From Dipteris shenzhenensis (lineage: Eukaryota; Polypodiophyta; Polypodiopsida; Gleicheniales): a stretch of DNA of 64,000 nucleotides. A program made the translations under genes and the position numbers. A model generated the notes under the pieces. The model searched no databases. It was not told the DNA's origin and was given only the letters and a program-made list of their open reading frames with translations. Where the stretch lies: NCBI GenBank assembly GCA_047967505.1, contig CM106538.1; one strand, given 5' to 3'. The first letter of the stretch is position 1. Each line of letters starts with the position of its first letter. Positions 1 to 11,058 of the stretch are shown here, piece by piece.

Positions 1-1333
1 GGAGATCTGTGAAGGAGGTCGATGGCGACTAAGAGCCTAGTTGGTCGATGATGCTTTGGAGCCGAGCTAGTCTTGATGCTATAGAGTCGTCAAAGGACTG
101 AACGTTTGCTGCAGTTGTGGGCTTGAGGTGACTGTGCGGGGTGCTTGACATGGACCTTTCCGAAGTGCCTTGCTGGATCACTCAGTTGAGGCTCGTTGAG
201 ACTGGCGTCGGAGGACTGTCACAGGAGCTACTATTGATATTCGAAGTTGGAGGCGTGCTGGTTGTTGATAGAGTTGAGCCAGGTTGAGTCATTTGACTCA
301 TTGAAGTTGGCGCTACCTTGAGTTCGAGTCGTAGGCTGGAGTGCGCATTGCAGGAGATGTTGGACTTGTGGGTGCTTTGCATGGGCGTCAAAGGAGCGTT
401 GGGCTTTGGGCTCGAGATCGGGGGCTATGCACGGAGCTTCAGGTCATTTGGGATGGATGTCGGGCTGAGGCATCTGTGGGCAAAGCCTACTAGTTGCTTT
501 GGCGTAGGATCTTTTGGTTGTCGGGTTATGCTGTTTGGCGATGGATCTTTTGGCTGTCCGGTGATGCGTAGGATCTTTTGGCTGTCCGGTCATGCTGTTC
601 AGTTATGCTGTAAACATTGCTGAAGCTGGGCGCTTTGGAGCTGCCTGCACCTTAGCGTTGTGGCATAGGCTGCTTGTGAAGATACTCTTTGCTGACGACC
701 TTCACAAAAAACCTTTACAAGATGCTATCTTTGTCTGTGATGCCAAGCATATCCACATTTAGTAGTCGGGCTGATACTGTGTGGTTAAAGCCGATCGTGG
801 AGCATTGTAGGTCACTAGTGCTTGCTTGATGTAGGTAGTAGATTCCGCCCTGTTGCCTTGTATGCACTCGAAGTGCTGAGAAATCAAGACAAAGTCTCTT
901 TGGACACTCGAATCACCATTCTCTCTCTCTCTCTCGACACTCAAAAATCTCTCTTTTTCTCTCTCAGACAAGAAGAATGAACTGATTGATGAACTGAAAT
1001 GTCTCTTTTCTCACAAGAGAAATCTCTCAAGGAAATCTTCACCAAAAATCTCAAAAATCTCTAAAGTGGAATGAATAGAGATCCTCACAACATCCCACAC
1101 GGAAATCTTTCAAGGAACTGAAAGAATGGAAGGAATTCTCTCACCAATGGACAAAAATTCTGTCACACATATCTCACTCTCCATAGCTCAGAAAGATGAG
1201 CTTTTTGAACCGAATCGAAGAGGAGGAGGTCTATGATGAGAGCTAGAGAAGGAATCGAGAGGCCTCAAAGGGAGGGCTTACTACCTCGACAGAGAAAGGG
1301 CTCGCATGCCTTGACGGAATACATGTGAACCCC
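1..1333. other. No gene recognised
   Basis: No open frame here resembles a known protein. The first 650 bases are G/T-rich on the plus strand and hold a short tandem repeat. A CT run lies near 921-962, followed by A-rich text with many CTC/AAATCTC words. This could be old LTR or leader sequence, but no paired ends were found. Confidence 0.5.
505..605. repeat. Imperfect tandem repeat, about 3 copies
   Basis: The phrase GGATCTTTTGGCTGTCCGGT and close variants recurs three times at roughly 30-40 base spacing. The first copy is the most diverged. It looks like a small local minisatellite. Confidence 0.65.
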
Positions 1334-1357
1334 TTAGGGTTAGGGTTAGGGTTAGGG
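1334..1357 (+). repeat. (TTAGGG)x4 interstitial telomere-like repeat
   Basis: Four perfect TTAGGG hexamers in a row. Most plants use TTTAGGG at telomeres, so this is the vertebrate/Asparagales-type unit. It is short and may be a chance telo-box cluster rather than a telomere relic. Confidence 0.85.
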
Positions 1358-1379
1358 TGTGCTCCTATGCCCTATAGGT

Positions 1380-1905
1380 ATGGTGCAATTTATACCATCC
1401 TTAACATATCCACCGATGGCAGCCTGGTTGACGGAGGGGCCCCATGCCTCGCATATTGATGATGTCTCTCTAGCCTATAGGATATGCAAACAGAGCGCCT
1501 ACTGTATCGAGCTACATGAGGCGACGACTCCTTCCCGACACCATCCTCCCTTGGCTCTTGAGGATGGTGTGTGGGAGACCGTGGCCAGTATCACAGCATG
1601 GAACATAAGAGCGCGGGACATTTGACTCTAGAGAGACCATCGAAAAGCAAGAGCATTTCTGCAAGGCATGGCATGTAGGGGTTTTTTACATTATCATGCC
1701 GTGAGGGATTTGATGATTGTATAGTCCCCCCTAAGATACCCTAGGTGATGAGCTGAGATCTCAGGATGCAGGCTGGCCTCTGCCAAGCTTGAGGTTTTCA
1801 TTCCCAGTTGGCACCTTTGGGACGACCAACTTCTATGGTTTGTTTCTAAGCATTAATTGAATGCTCTTTTTCTTGTCTTTTTAAAAATTAAAAAATGGAG
1901 CTATT
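1380..1905 (+). mobile_element. Possible diverged LINE 3' fragment
   Basis: An open stretch at 1359-1625 ends with WETVASITAWNIRARD. This resembles the C-terminal ORF2 stretch WEILASIASWHIWRAR read from LINE B near 9780-9830. About 230 bases further on, TTAATTGAATGCTC followed by a T/A-rich tail resembles the common 3' end of the other LINE copies (TTAATAGAAGTCTC). The match is short and degenerate, so this is only a candidate. Confidence 0.35.
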
Positions 1906-2265
1906 GCTTTTCTTTATATCAATTTCATCTGAGTGCCATTACTTTCTAAAGCTATTTTTCAATAAATAATTTATGTTATTGTGGAACTGGTCTTTTTCCT
2001 TGTCAATAATTGAACTCGTGTTTCTCTCGCTCTGTAGGCATTCATTGAAACATAATTGCCATGAACAAAATGAGCATATGAGCAAACCATTACAGGTACA
2101 CTTTCGAGATCCGAAGTAAAGGAGAATTGAGAGCTCAGCAAAAAACAAGGCTGAAAGCAAACTTGAAACAAAAACTAGAACCAAAGCTTACGAGAGAGGG
2201 ACACACTCTCTCTTATTATAAATAACCGAAAAGAAAGTGTGCCACCTCTCCCCATACATCACGTA
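1906..2265. other. No gene recognised
   Basis: AT-rich sequence between the possible LINE fragment and the poly(A) end of LINE A. Two minus-strand open frames at 1939-2184 have no recognisable motif. Confidence 0.5.
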
Positions 2266-2339
2266 TGGATTTTCTTTTTTTATTTTATAATTTTTTTTTT
2301 TATTTTTTTTGTGCAAAAAGAGACTTCTATTAAGTATTA

Positions 2340-3840
2340 AAGAAAACCATTAGAGCAAGCTTCATACGGGATACACCATGCAATGCATGAGAAGCTCAAA
2401 AGCCAAAAAGAAAGGATTGGTGCTGAAAGTGTGCCATCTCAATCCTATAGAACCCTCCGAGAAAAAGGGAGAACCCCTTCAAACTCGTAGGAATACAGTC
2501 CTAGAGGAGGCTGCCCGTGAAGGGCCCTGCATGCTAGCCCAAATGGCTATCAAAGTATGAACCGTGTCAGTCCAAATACCCGTGAAGGGGGAGGTATGAA
2601 AAATGCTGAGTATCCGAGCAACCCCTTTCCAAACAGTCCTCGCCTGACTGCAATCCCAAAGGCAATGTCGCACTAACTCCTCTGCGGAATGACAATGAGG
2701 GCAAGTAGGGTCAGCCCCAAATCATGATCTCCACAAATTCAGTGCAATCCCTCCATGAATAGAAAGCCAAAAGAAAAGAGTGATCTTTCTATTTGTGAGG
2801 GATTCCAGAGCCTCCTCCAGAAGTTCCTACGCAAATCTGCGATGATGAAGAAGCTATCCCAATGGGGGGTTCTGGAGGGAATCCAACCCCTACTACTCAA
2901 CTGAAATCTCCTGGCATTACCAACTCTCCTGGGTCCCACTGTAAGCACCTGATAGGTGCACCTCCATATAACCACAATCTCCAGGATCCTAGGGCCAGGA
3001 GCAGAGGGTCGGGATCTAAATACCACTGCAAGCCCGCTCCATGATCCACAAAGCCAGCAATCCTGACAGGCTGAAAGGCAACCTCTAGAAGAATATCATC
3101 CGTGGATCTAGAAAGTAGACCCCTATCCCCAACATCAAAGACAAGTCTATCCTCCCCAACACCTTGAAGAGCGATAACCTAAAGAGGGACTGCTGTCCTC
3201 GAGAAAGCTCCCATCCAAGTGGCAGAAGTAATAGGCATATCAACTGTCCAGTCCACCGGGATGGCTGCATCTATCTGCTGAATCCTGCGTGCTGCCCCTC
3301 AATCTATCTGCTGAATCCTGCGTGCTGCCCCTCAATCTCTTTCATCGTGAGCATGGAGATTTGGCTAGTTGTCTAAAGTGTGGGGAACAATGATTATTCC
3401 CAAAGCTACCCCAAGCTTTCAGGATGGCAGCCATGAGAGGAGATGCAGGAGATCTGAGAGGGGCAGAAGTAAAAATCCAGCACCCAATCATCTCCCAAGG
3501 TAGGTGTGCAAGCCTGAATGCATCAAAAAAAGAAGTCCTTCCAAGGTTCCTTCCCAGGCATGAGACCCCTCACCACCACCTTACAAAGCAATGCCCTGCA
3601 TTGCAGGTCCGGGTCAATGATATTAAGGCCCCCTTCACATGTAGGGAGAATAATGGTCTCCTAGGCCACCCTTGCTGCAACATCTGCCGTGCCATCGAGT
3701 CCACTCCATAAAAAATTTCTGATTGGTCTAATGAGCTGAGTGATGCACTCTAGACCGGCACCAGCATGAACACACAAATCAGGCGGTGGCCAAGAGAACC
3801 TGGTTCACTACCACAACTCTAGATGCAAGGTCAAGTTTGA
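2340..3840 (-). pseudogene. LINE A ORF2 C-terminal region with zf-RVT
   Basis: Broken reading frames continue the ORF2 homology to the 3' end. Near 2640-2760 a zinc-binding RT C-terminal motif can be read (FFWLSIHGGIALNL, then a CPHC...HCLWDC pattern), matching LINE B near 9410-9545. Many stops and frame changes. A 33-base perfect tandem duplication lies inside at 3269-3334. Confidence 0.75.
3269..3334. repeat. 33-bp perfect tandem duplication
   Basis: Two identical 33-base units, 3269-3301 and 3302-3334, beginning ATCTATCTGCTGAATCC. It lies in the decayed C-terminal part of LINE A and looks like a replication-slippage event after insertion. Confidence 0.95.
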
Positions 3841-3882
3841 CTGGCTTTCTCAAAGTCCAAGAGTAGAATTGCTAGCCTCTGC

Positions 3883-4581
3883 CTACTCTGCATAGCCCAC
3901 TGAGGCTTCCCAAAAGGAAAAGATGTTATCAAATATGCTCTTGCCATGCATAAAGCTTGTCTGAGTATCATGGATGAGGTCTAAAAGAAGGGGCTGCAAT
4001 CTGATGTTGATCGCCTTGGCAAGAATTTTGTATAGAGTGCCCAAAAGAGTGATGGGTCTCCAATGGGATACAAAATTCATGTTGCCACCTTTCGGGATAA
4101 GGTGTATAAGTCTCTCGGTAAGTGAGTCAAGCATCTCACCCGAGTCCCAAATGCTCTGCAGGGCTGAAGTAATATGATCACCTATCATATCCCAAAAGGC
4201 TACAAAAAAAGATGGGATAAGACCATCTGAACCAGGGCACTTGCCCTTATGAAGGGCGGAGAGAGCAGTCTTGAATTCTGTGTCGGTAAATCGTGCATCA
4301 AGTGAGCATATCATCTCTGGTGTGACCAACACAGGTAAGCGCTGCCAAACCGCATCTCTAGTCACATCTCTCGCCTGTGTGTCAGGGTCTGCATAAAGAA
4401 GGGAGGCATAAAAATCTGTCGCTAAGTGCATGACGGTATTCGGATGAGATTGCAAAACCCCGTCAGAGTCAATAAGTTGCCTGACACTCTCTACTATGTC
4501 TAGGACCAAGTGTAGAGAATAAGTGTGTATTGACTCTCCCTCCCATTTGTATCCAAAAAGACTCTCGTGCATGGAAGGCAT
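3883..4581 (-). pseudogene. LINE A ORF2 reverse transcriptase, N-terminal half
   Basis: Reads fingers/palm motifs of an L1 RT: KCPGSDGLIPSFF, LIHLIPKGG and WRPITLLGTLYKILAKAI. The frame ends after FSFWEASVGYAE because two bases are missing compared with LINE B (about 3900). About 60 bases further the text runs through the LLDFEKA motif and then jumps straight to a sequence corresponding to KLALVSRVVVVNQV, so everything between, including the catalytic ADD motif, is absent. The product would be inactive. Confidence 0.85.
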
Positions 4582-4830
4582 ACTCTGCTCTCTGATCTAG
4601 CAATGTCTACAAGTGAGCCCTTGCTGCAGCAAGGCGCTCCTGGATCCAAGCATCTGAAGATCGTTTCTGCTCCTCCCTCTGTAGGGCTGTCAACTGCCGG
4701 CCGATATCGATCTCCTGCTTGAGTACCTCACCTCGCCTAGTACTAGCGACAGAATGATAAAAGTCACTGACACTGGCAAGTGCTGTGGCCACATGTGAAG
4801 GTGCGGCCACCCCCCCTGCATGTGAGAAAC

Positions 4831-5667
4831 CTAGATCTCCAAGACTGGTTCTGTGAGAGTATCATCTGTGTATAAGGCGTCGGGGATCCTGATACTAGAA
4901 GATCGTCCTCTCAGATGGGGCTTTGAGATGGACAAAACTACTGGAAAATGGTCGGAGGTGGAAACACCAGGAGCAATGCAAACTGTCCCCCCTCTATCAA
5001 GAGCCCAATCATACACATAGAATTTGTCAATCAGAGCATGGATAGGCATCTGCACCCTACGGTTCGACCACGAAAACAAGAGTGACTGAGACTGAATATG
5101 AAATGCATCATCTGACCAAACATCTCTACCACTGAATTTGAACAAGAAGGCATCCCAAGCTGCTCTCTCAAGGGAGTGAATACCACCTTCTCTTCCCCCT
5201 TTCTTATCAGATGGTGCCCCAACCATGTTGAGGTCACCTCCAATAATCCAAGAATCTGCAATGTCATCCCATGAGAGCAACTCTTTCCAAAAAAGAACAC
5301 AGTCCCCTCTGGTGTTCGAAGCGTAGAGGTTGAGGAAACCAACCTTACGTCCGTCAACCATAAGCAAAATCCATTGGGCCCTAGAGGGTGTGATGGTACC
5401 GTGTCCAATGACCAGAGGGAGGATAGAGTATGAAACTGATATGCAAGTACCTCCTCTGGTTCCCAAGGTAAGAAGCCAAAACGTCCAGCCTAAAAGCAGC
5501 TTACCTGACTTGGAACAATCTCTGGCGTCTAGTTTGTGTTCGTGTAGAAAAAGAATGTCTAACGAACCACCTGACACACTTGGATGAAGCTGATTCCTTA
5601 TCATCTATTTGCGATAGCGATGAGGGATGCCGCCCAACCCTTGTATATTCCAACTGGCTATCCTCAT
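4831..5667 (-). pseudogene. LINE A ORF2 endonuclease domain
   Basis: Endonuclease/exonuclease/phosphatase fold that nicks target DNA in L1 retrotransposition. The ATG at 5667 opens with MRIASWNIQGLG, where SWN carries the usual catalytic Asn. An in-frame TAG at 5605-5607 follows 20 codons later, and the frame continues from 5604. Visible motifs in order: LHEHKL, NLYASN, GGDLNMV, LFSWSN, IDKFYV and SDHFPV, matching the conserved E, D-N, and final S-D-H motifs of the family. A stop at 4831 separates it from the linker (4607-4810) and RT. Only the TAG and the later frame breaks mark it as dead. Confidence 0.85.
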
Positions 5668-5898
5668 CGGCGGGAGGAAGCGGGTTGGAATATCTTACCC
5701 AACCTGGTGGTGGAAAAAGAACCCTCTACCGAAGCTGACCTCCTGCCATACACACGAGGTCCAAGGGGAGGAAAGTCCACTGGTGAGAGAGAGAAAGATC
5801 TCTCAAAGGGGATGCCGATAACTCGCTCTCCAAAAGTGGAGGGTACAAAATCATCATCTGGGAGGTCAAAGCGATCCTCGAGCGGAAAAGGAATTCCG

Positions 5899-6773
5899 CT
5901 AAGCCAGTCCTAGGAAAGGAGACACTTGTGCTGCGTCCTGATCAAGAAGTGCTGCAGACGAGGTGCCAACAACCTGGGCTGTTGAAGGAGACACAGCCTG
6001 ATCTTGTGGTGGAGCGGAAGGCTCTTGAACAATAGGCTCCATGGCGGTAGCCTCCCAAGGCTCCTGAGAGGTAGTCTCCGGAGTGGCGGAAGTATGATCA
6101 GAAGTAGAGGGCCTAACCGCGACTGGAACCCACCAGGGGCCAGAGATAGTATGGTGTGTAAGAAGGACTCGGGCAGCCCTAGGAGGAGGGGGGGCCTGTG
6201 TCTGAGGCGGTGCCTGTGGAGCAATAGGTCCTGCTCCTGATCTTTGTCGTAACCTAGTACGAGCTGGTTGCTTTTTTGGCCTTTTCTTCTTCTTTGGGCA
6301 ATCTCTGGCGAAGTGCCCAGAGGATCTGCAAATTTTGCACTGTCCTAACGACCTGCAACCTCAAATCTCTAGCAAAAGAATGGCCCATCGGGTCGCTATA
6401 GCATGATGTAGTCATATGAAATGTTAGGGTCCTCGACAAAGACCCTAACCCTGGGTACCCCATCCATCTTGATCGCCTTAGCAGCCAACGAAGGCTTGTC
6501 AGGAAGAGGGGGGATTTCTACTACCACAACAAATCTCTCGCCAATAACTGAAAGAAGCCGGTGATAAACTGAAGGTAGACCAGGGAACTTGATGAAGACG
6601 GAAACTCCGTACTCATCCCCTTCAACTGGGTCAAAGCCCAGTTGAAAGGAAAACAAAAAAATCCTCCTGTAGTCTAGAAAGAGATACCCAGTCTGTAGCA
6701 AGTCTCTTGTGACGTCGATAACACCAATATTCACGTGATCGTAGTCCATCTCATTATATCTCAACGGTCGCAA
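5899..6773 (-). pseudogene. LINE A ORF1 (gag-like, DUF4283/zinc knuckle), broken
   Basis: Nucleic-acid-binding ORF1 protein of a plant L1 element. The segment 6396-6773 reads as a DUF4283-like region (VSVFIKFPGLPSVYHRLL and VRVFVEDP are visible). After at least two frame changes, a CX2CX4HX4C zinc knuckle (CKICRSSGHFARDC) lies near 6300-6345, followed by a basic stretch (KKKKRPKKQ) and a Pro/Gln/Ser-rich tail that stops at 5899. It sits just upstream of ORF2, as expected for L1. The N-terminus is probably missing because DUF4283 domains normally start earlier. The frame breaks make it non-functional. Confidence 0.7.
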
Positions 6774-7017
6774 GGATAGTTATCAAAGAAAGATCATGTG
6801 AGCAATCCCTTATTCATGTATTTATTGAGCTTTAGTATCCAAAAAGTGCTAAATGTTTTCCCATCACAAATAATTAAAGCATTACCCTTGGTATTTATAG
6901 GAAGAATTTGGTCTGATGGACTTGATGTCACATCTCGTCTCTAAAGTTTTCCTAGTTCTTTTTCTATATCCTTTTCAAAATTGCTAAAATAAGATTATAT
7001 TCCAAGTGCTCCATAGC
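6774..7017. other. Spacer between LINE A and LINE B
   Basis: AT-rich sequence without a recognisable gene. It continues after LINE B at 10202 because LINE B is inserted into it. Confidence 0.6.
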
Positions 7018-7033
7018 AAAATAAAGCTACAAG
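7018..7033. repeat. Target-site duplication, left copy (LINE B)
   Basis: AAAATAAAGCTACAAG, repeated exactly at 10186-10201. The first bases are ambiguous because of the A-rich tail, so the certain part is about 13 bases. LINE B homology begins immediately after it. Confidence 0.9.
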
Positions 7034-7641
7034 TTGTCTTACGCATAGCTTTAGATTTTTATGCCACCCTTCTTATTGCTGATCCTGAGACACAGGATAG
7101 AGAGGATGCTAGACAGGCTATTTGGCAGAGCATCCCTTTGTTGGTGAATCCGGATATGCATGTTTTGCTCGATGCACCTTTCACCAACACAGAGTTCAAG
7201 ATTGCACTTTCAGCCCTTCACAAGGGCAAGTGCCCACGTTCGGATGGCCTCACCCCTTCTTTTTTCATTGCATTTTGGGATATGATTAGAGACTACATTA
7301 CTTCAGCCCTGCAGGCCATTTGGGACTCTGGCAAGATGCCTGGGTCGCTTACAGAGGGTCTCATCCACCTTATCCCGAAAGGAGGTTGCAGAAATCTTGT
7401 GTCCCAGTGGAGGCCTATCACACTTCTGGGGACTTGTTACAAGATTCTGGCTAAGGCAATCAGCCTCCGATTGCAGCCCCTTCTCCTTGATCTTATTCAT
7501 GACACTCAGACGGGATTTGTGCATGGCAGAAGCATTTTTTATAACATTTTCTCTTTCTGGGAAGCTTCAGAGTGGGCCATGCAGAGTGGCCAGAATCTAG
7601 CCATTCTACTTTTGGATTTTGAGAAAGCTATGACAGAGTAG
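7034..7641 (+). pseudogene. LINE B RT, N-terminal half
   Basis: Same motifs as LINE A RT: KCPRSDGLTPSFF, LIHLIPKGG, WRPITLLGTCYKILAKAI, then LAILLLDFEKA. The family motif FEKAYDRVDW is broken by loss of one T at about 7629, so this frame stops at 7641 and the domain continues in the frame of 7653-8396. Confidence 0.9.
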
Positions 7642-7652
7642 ATTGGGGTTTT

Positions 7653-8396
7653 TTGGAGGGCACCCTTCTACGTTTTGGCTTTACTGATGCTTGGATCAGA
7701 GGTGTTTCCTCTTTGTACAGATCAGCTTACAGCCAGGTACTTATTGGTGGGGTAAGGGGTGAGAGATTTCAGATTTCGAGATCAGCAGTCCGTCAGGGAT
7801 GCCCCCTTGCTCCTTTCCTTTTTTTGTTTGTGGCTGAAGCTATGAGTATCTTTGTTAGATCTCAAGCTGACATCTTTGGGCTGAGACTTCTCATCAGAAG
7901 GGAAGAGGAGCTACTTGACAGTAAGTTGGCAGATGACACAGCAGTTTACTTGGATGCCACTCCACAGACGCTCACTTCTTTCAGGACAGCATTGGATTTA
8001 TTTTGCTTGGCAGCAAGGGCGCAGATAAATTGGCATAAATCCAATGGCTTTTGGATCAGTGATGAGGACTCTCTAGTTTGGGGGCTTGACATAGGATTCA
8101 CTTGGGTTCAGAGGGGTGTGCCTGTCAGGTATTTGGGCTGCCAGGTCGACTTGGATATTTCTTCCACGCAACAGTTTGCTCCCGTGTTAGAGAACATCAG
8201 GAGGAAGCTCCTTTTTTGGAGCTCAGCCAAGCTGGCTCTTGTCTCTAGAGTTGTGGTGGTCAACCAGGTCCTCTTGGCCACGGCCTGGTTTGTTTGTTCA
8301 TGCTGGTGCCATTCTAGGGACTGCATCATTCAGCTCAGGAGACCGATCAGAAACTTTCTTTGGAGTGGGCTTGATGGCATAACAGATTTACAGTAG
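7653..8396 (+). pseudogene. LINE B RT, catalytic and thumb part
   Basis: Continues RT in a shifted frame: VRQGCPLAPFLFLFVAEA, then the active-site block KLADDTAVYLDA (the usual Y/F-A-D-D box appears as L-A-D-D), QINWHKSNGFW, RYLGCQVD and KLALVSRVVVVNQVLLATA. It ends at NFLWSGLDGITDLQ with a stop where about 70 bases present in LINE A are missing. The two catalytic aspartates are kept. Confidence 0.9.
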
Positions 8397-10100
8397 TGCA
8401 GAGCTTTACTGTGCAAGATGGTAGTGCGGGGACTTATGCCAGGGCAGGAACCGTGGAAGGACTTTCTTATTAGCAGCATACAGAGGTGCACACCTTCTTC
8501 AAGAGGAGATTGGATGAGCAGTATTAGGTGGATCTTCACCACAGCACACCTCAGATCACCTTTGTCCCCTCTCAGGGTTGCCATTCTGAAAGCTTGGGCC
8601 AGTTTCAGGAGCACTCTTCAGAGGATTCCTCCTTTCTCTCGTGAAGAGATTGATAGGCAACCCATCATGTGGAATGATAGTATTGTAGATGATCATGGCA
8701 GACCACTGGGTGCCTCACTCTACATGCAGTGATCCAGGTGGGAGAGGGGACCTGCATCATCTATGGGGTCTTGGAAAGCTTTCTGCAGGCTTCCAGAGGA
8801 GACTAAATCAAGGTTGACATGACATCTCAGAGGGAGTGCAGGGAGGATCTTGCAGATTGAGGCAGCCCTTCCAGAGGAGTGGGTAGACACAGATGATATG
8901 CCACTCACTCGCTCCACTTGGGCAGGTACTTTTACGAGAGGTGGTGTTCCGCTTTAGGTTTTGGCCTTTCGAGATGCACATGAGGATGCTTTAGTTTTTA
9001 CTGTGCAGGATGGTGGCAGATTGCTCAGGTCCACAGAGGACATCTTGCTTGAGTTTGCTTTTCAGCCTATCAGGGTTGTAGGTCTTTTGGTGCAGGGATC
9101 AGATTCAGAGTGGTTCCTAGACCCAGACCCTTGGCTACTCTCCACCGGGTCTTGGAGGCTTTGGCTCTATGGGGGAGTTCCCATCATGTATATGTAGTGG
9201 GACCTCGGAGAGTGGGAGTGGATTGACGCAGGGCATCGAGAGAAGAGCATCCCCTTCTTTTGTTACACGGTCAGTAATGCCAGGAGATTTCAGCTCAGTA
9301 GTAGAAGTTGGAGACCTTCCAGAGTTCCTCATTGGGAGACATTTGATATCACTGCGAATCTGCAGAAGTGCTTCTGGAGGAGACTCTGGAAATCCCACAG
9401 GAATAGGAAGATCACTATCTTCTTTTGGCTCTCTATCCATGGTGGGATTGCAGTGAACCTTTGGAGATCCAGGTTCGGAGACGACCCTACTTGCCCTCGT
9501 TGCCTCTCTGCTTCGAAGACTATTCAGCATTGCTTATGGGATTGCAAACAGGCGAGGATAATTTGGATGGGGGTAGCCAGGATTTTCAGTCACTTTGCCC
9601 ACTCCCCATGACATGGGGCTCAGTGGCTTGGCTTTCTCTTGCAGGGCCTCAGATATTCTATGAGAGATCTGACTCCTCTCGGGCCATTTCGGTTCGACGT
9701 CATCAGATTGAGTCCTGTTCATTGGATGTGGTACCACACCTTCCTTTTACAGTTGTACATGCCTCTGTGGATACTTCTTGGGAGATTCTAGCAAGCATAG
9801 CATCCTGGCATATCTGGAGAGCCAGATGCACAGAGGCTTTGGAGGGTACTCAGGTTCATCCCTCGCACACATTGGCTAGTATCTGGACAGACAATCTGGA
9901 CAGACACCGTACATGCTTTGATGGCCGTATGGACGAGTATGCAGGGAGACTCCCATGCAGCCTCAGCTAGGAGAGCTTCTTTCTTCAGGGAATGGAAGGA
10001 TTCTCCTTTCTTCTTTGAGACTACTACAGGGTTGAGGTGGCACTTTCAGCCTCAGCCTTGGTTGTTTTCCACCTCACTCTAAGGGGGTTTTATTTATCCT
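8397..10100 (+). pseudogene. LINE B ORF2 C-terminal region with zf-RVT
   Basis: Broken frames across the C-terminal region. A zf-RVT motif is readable near 9410-9545 (FFWLSIHGGIAVNLW, then CPRCLSASKTIQHCLWDC). Near 9780-9850 the frame reads WEILASIASWHIWRAR and ALEGTQVHPSHTLASIW, which LINE C also carries. Several frame changes and stops prevent a full protein. Confidence 0.8.
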
Positions 10101-10185
10101 CATGATTTCATGATGTATTCCGCTTTGAGCTTGCTCTCGCGGGTTTTTTCTCTTAATAGAAGTCTCTTTCTTGGAAAAAAGAAAA

Positions 10186-10201
10186 AAAATAAAGCTACAA
10201 G
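10186..10201. repeat. Target-site duplication, right copy (LINE B)
   Basis: Exact repeat of 7018-7033 directly after the A-rich tail of LINE B. Confidence 0.9.
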
Positions 10202-11058
10202 ACATTTGATCAATCTTCAAATGAATGCAACAAGAAGCAAATCTATCAAGTAAGACAAGTAGATGAGTTTCTCATTATGTGCTCTATAGTAAAAAGAATA
10301 ATAAAGATTGGATTTAGAACAATGTTATTTGATATCATCAAAGAGAAAAGTTCAATTCTTTGAGGGATTAAAAAAAAGTATGAACCAATTTGTTAAGGAT
10401 GATAAATCAGTCATATTGACTGCGACCACCAGTGCAGTGGCAATGCACTTGAGCCAATTGTAAACATTGTATAGGCAAGCCTCATCGTGCATTTTAATAT
10501 CACATTCGTTCTATAACTATACTAATATATTTCCTCTTATTTTTGTAGCCCTCTCATTGACATAAAAAGCAATTAAGCGATATTTACAAAGAATCATTGG
10601 TGTTGCAAATTGAGGCAAACCTCCATGTAAGTTTCAATAGACACAAAACATAATGATATTCAATTTAGGTGTTCAGCATATATTTAAGATGTCTTTTTCA
10701 AGTATCGTCAAAATTGTAGGTTTCAATTGCATATTTCAGTTCCCAAATCAATTCTCAGATTTATCGTTAATAACATGATGGATAACATAATAAAATAAAA
10801 GGCCTATTGTGGGTGGATATAGTCATGCCCTACTAGACCAATGAGAAGCACCTTGAGTTTGAATTTCTAGGTGTGGTAAATGGTTCCATCAAATTTAACT
10901 TGCCTAGTTCCAGATTCATTTCCCAAGATGTAAATGATTGCTCACTAGGCAATTTTTTATCGATGTACATCTATTGGTTAAAGTCCAATCTACTATATAT
11001 TATCATTGCATCTAGGGAGTAGAGAGTTTGGAAGACAAGGCATCCTCTGCATATAAAA
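10202..11058. other. No gene recognised; probably part of a copia relic
   Basis: AT-rich sequence. Its right end was joined to 13192 before the small LTR element at 11064-13186 inserted. It may therefore hold decayed internal sequence of the copia relic at 13192-14245, but no motif is readable. Confidence 0.4.

Larger units (their letters stand above)
2266..6773 (-). mobile_element. LINE A: L1-type non-LTR retrotransposon, decayed
   Basis: Minus-strand element reading, from high to low coordinates, ORF1 with zinc knuckle, apurinic-type endonuclease, the N-terminal half of RT, the zf-RVT C-terminal region, then a 3' end TTAATAGAAGTCTC and an A-rich tail (T/A-rich on the plus strand at about 2275-2312). 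It shares its 3' end and protein with LINE B (7034-10185) and LINE C (40443-40787), so all three are one family. It is inactive: several frameshifts, stop codons, and an internal deletion of about 600 bases removing the RT active site. The 5' boundary is uncertain, and no target-site duplication was found. Confidence 0.9.
7034..10185 (+). mobile_element. LINE B: 5'-truncated L1-type element with TSD
   Basis: Plus-strand copy of the same LINE family as A. It begins abruptly inside ORF2 at the residues preceding the RT domain (ALDFYATLLIADPETQ), has no ORF1 or endonuclease, and ends with CTTAATAGAAGTCTCTTTC and an A-rich tail. It is flanked by a 13-16 base target-site duplication, as left by target-primed reverse transcription with 5' truncation. 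It keeps the RT core that LINE A lost, but carries a one-base deletion near 7629, a deletion of about 70 bases near 8394 and later stops. It looks younger than A but is dead on arrival because of truncation. Confidence 0.95.

Noticed and set aside
759-971. Minus-strand frame ending VTYNAPRSALTTQYQPDY as a possible missing PARP C-terminus
   Set aside because: It lacks the conserved residues before the YN motif, has no convincing splice acceptor, and lies 13 kb away beyond several elements; the resemblance is too short.
10801-10880. tRNA- or SINE-like text near CCTTGAGTTTGAATTTCTAGG
   Set aside because: It resembles a degenerate internal promoter B box, but no cloverleaf arms or matching A box could be paired.
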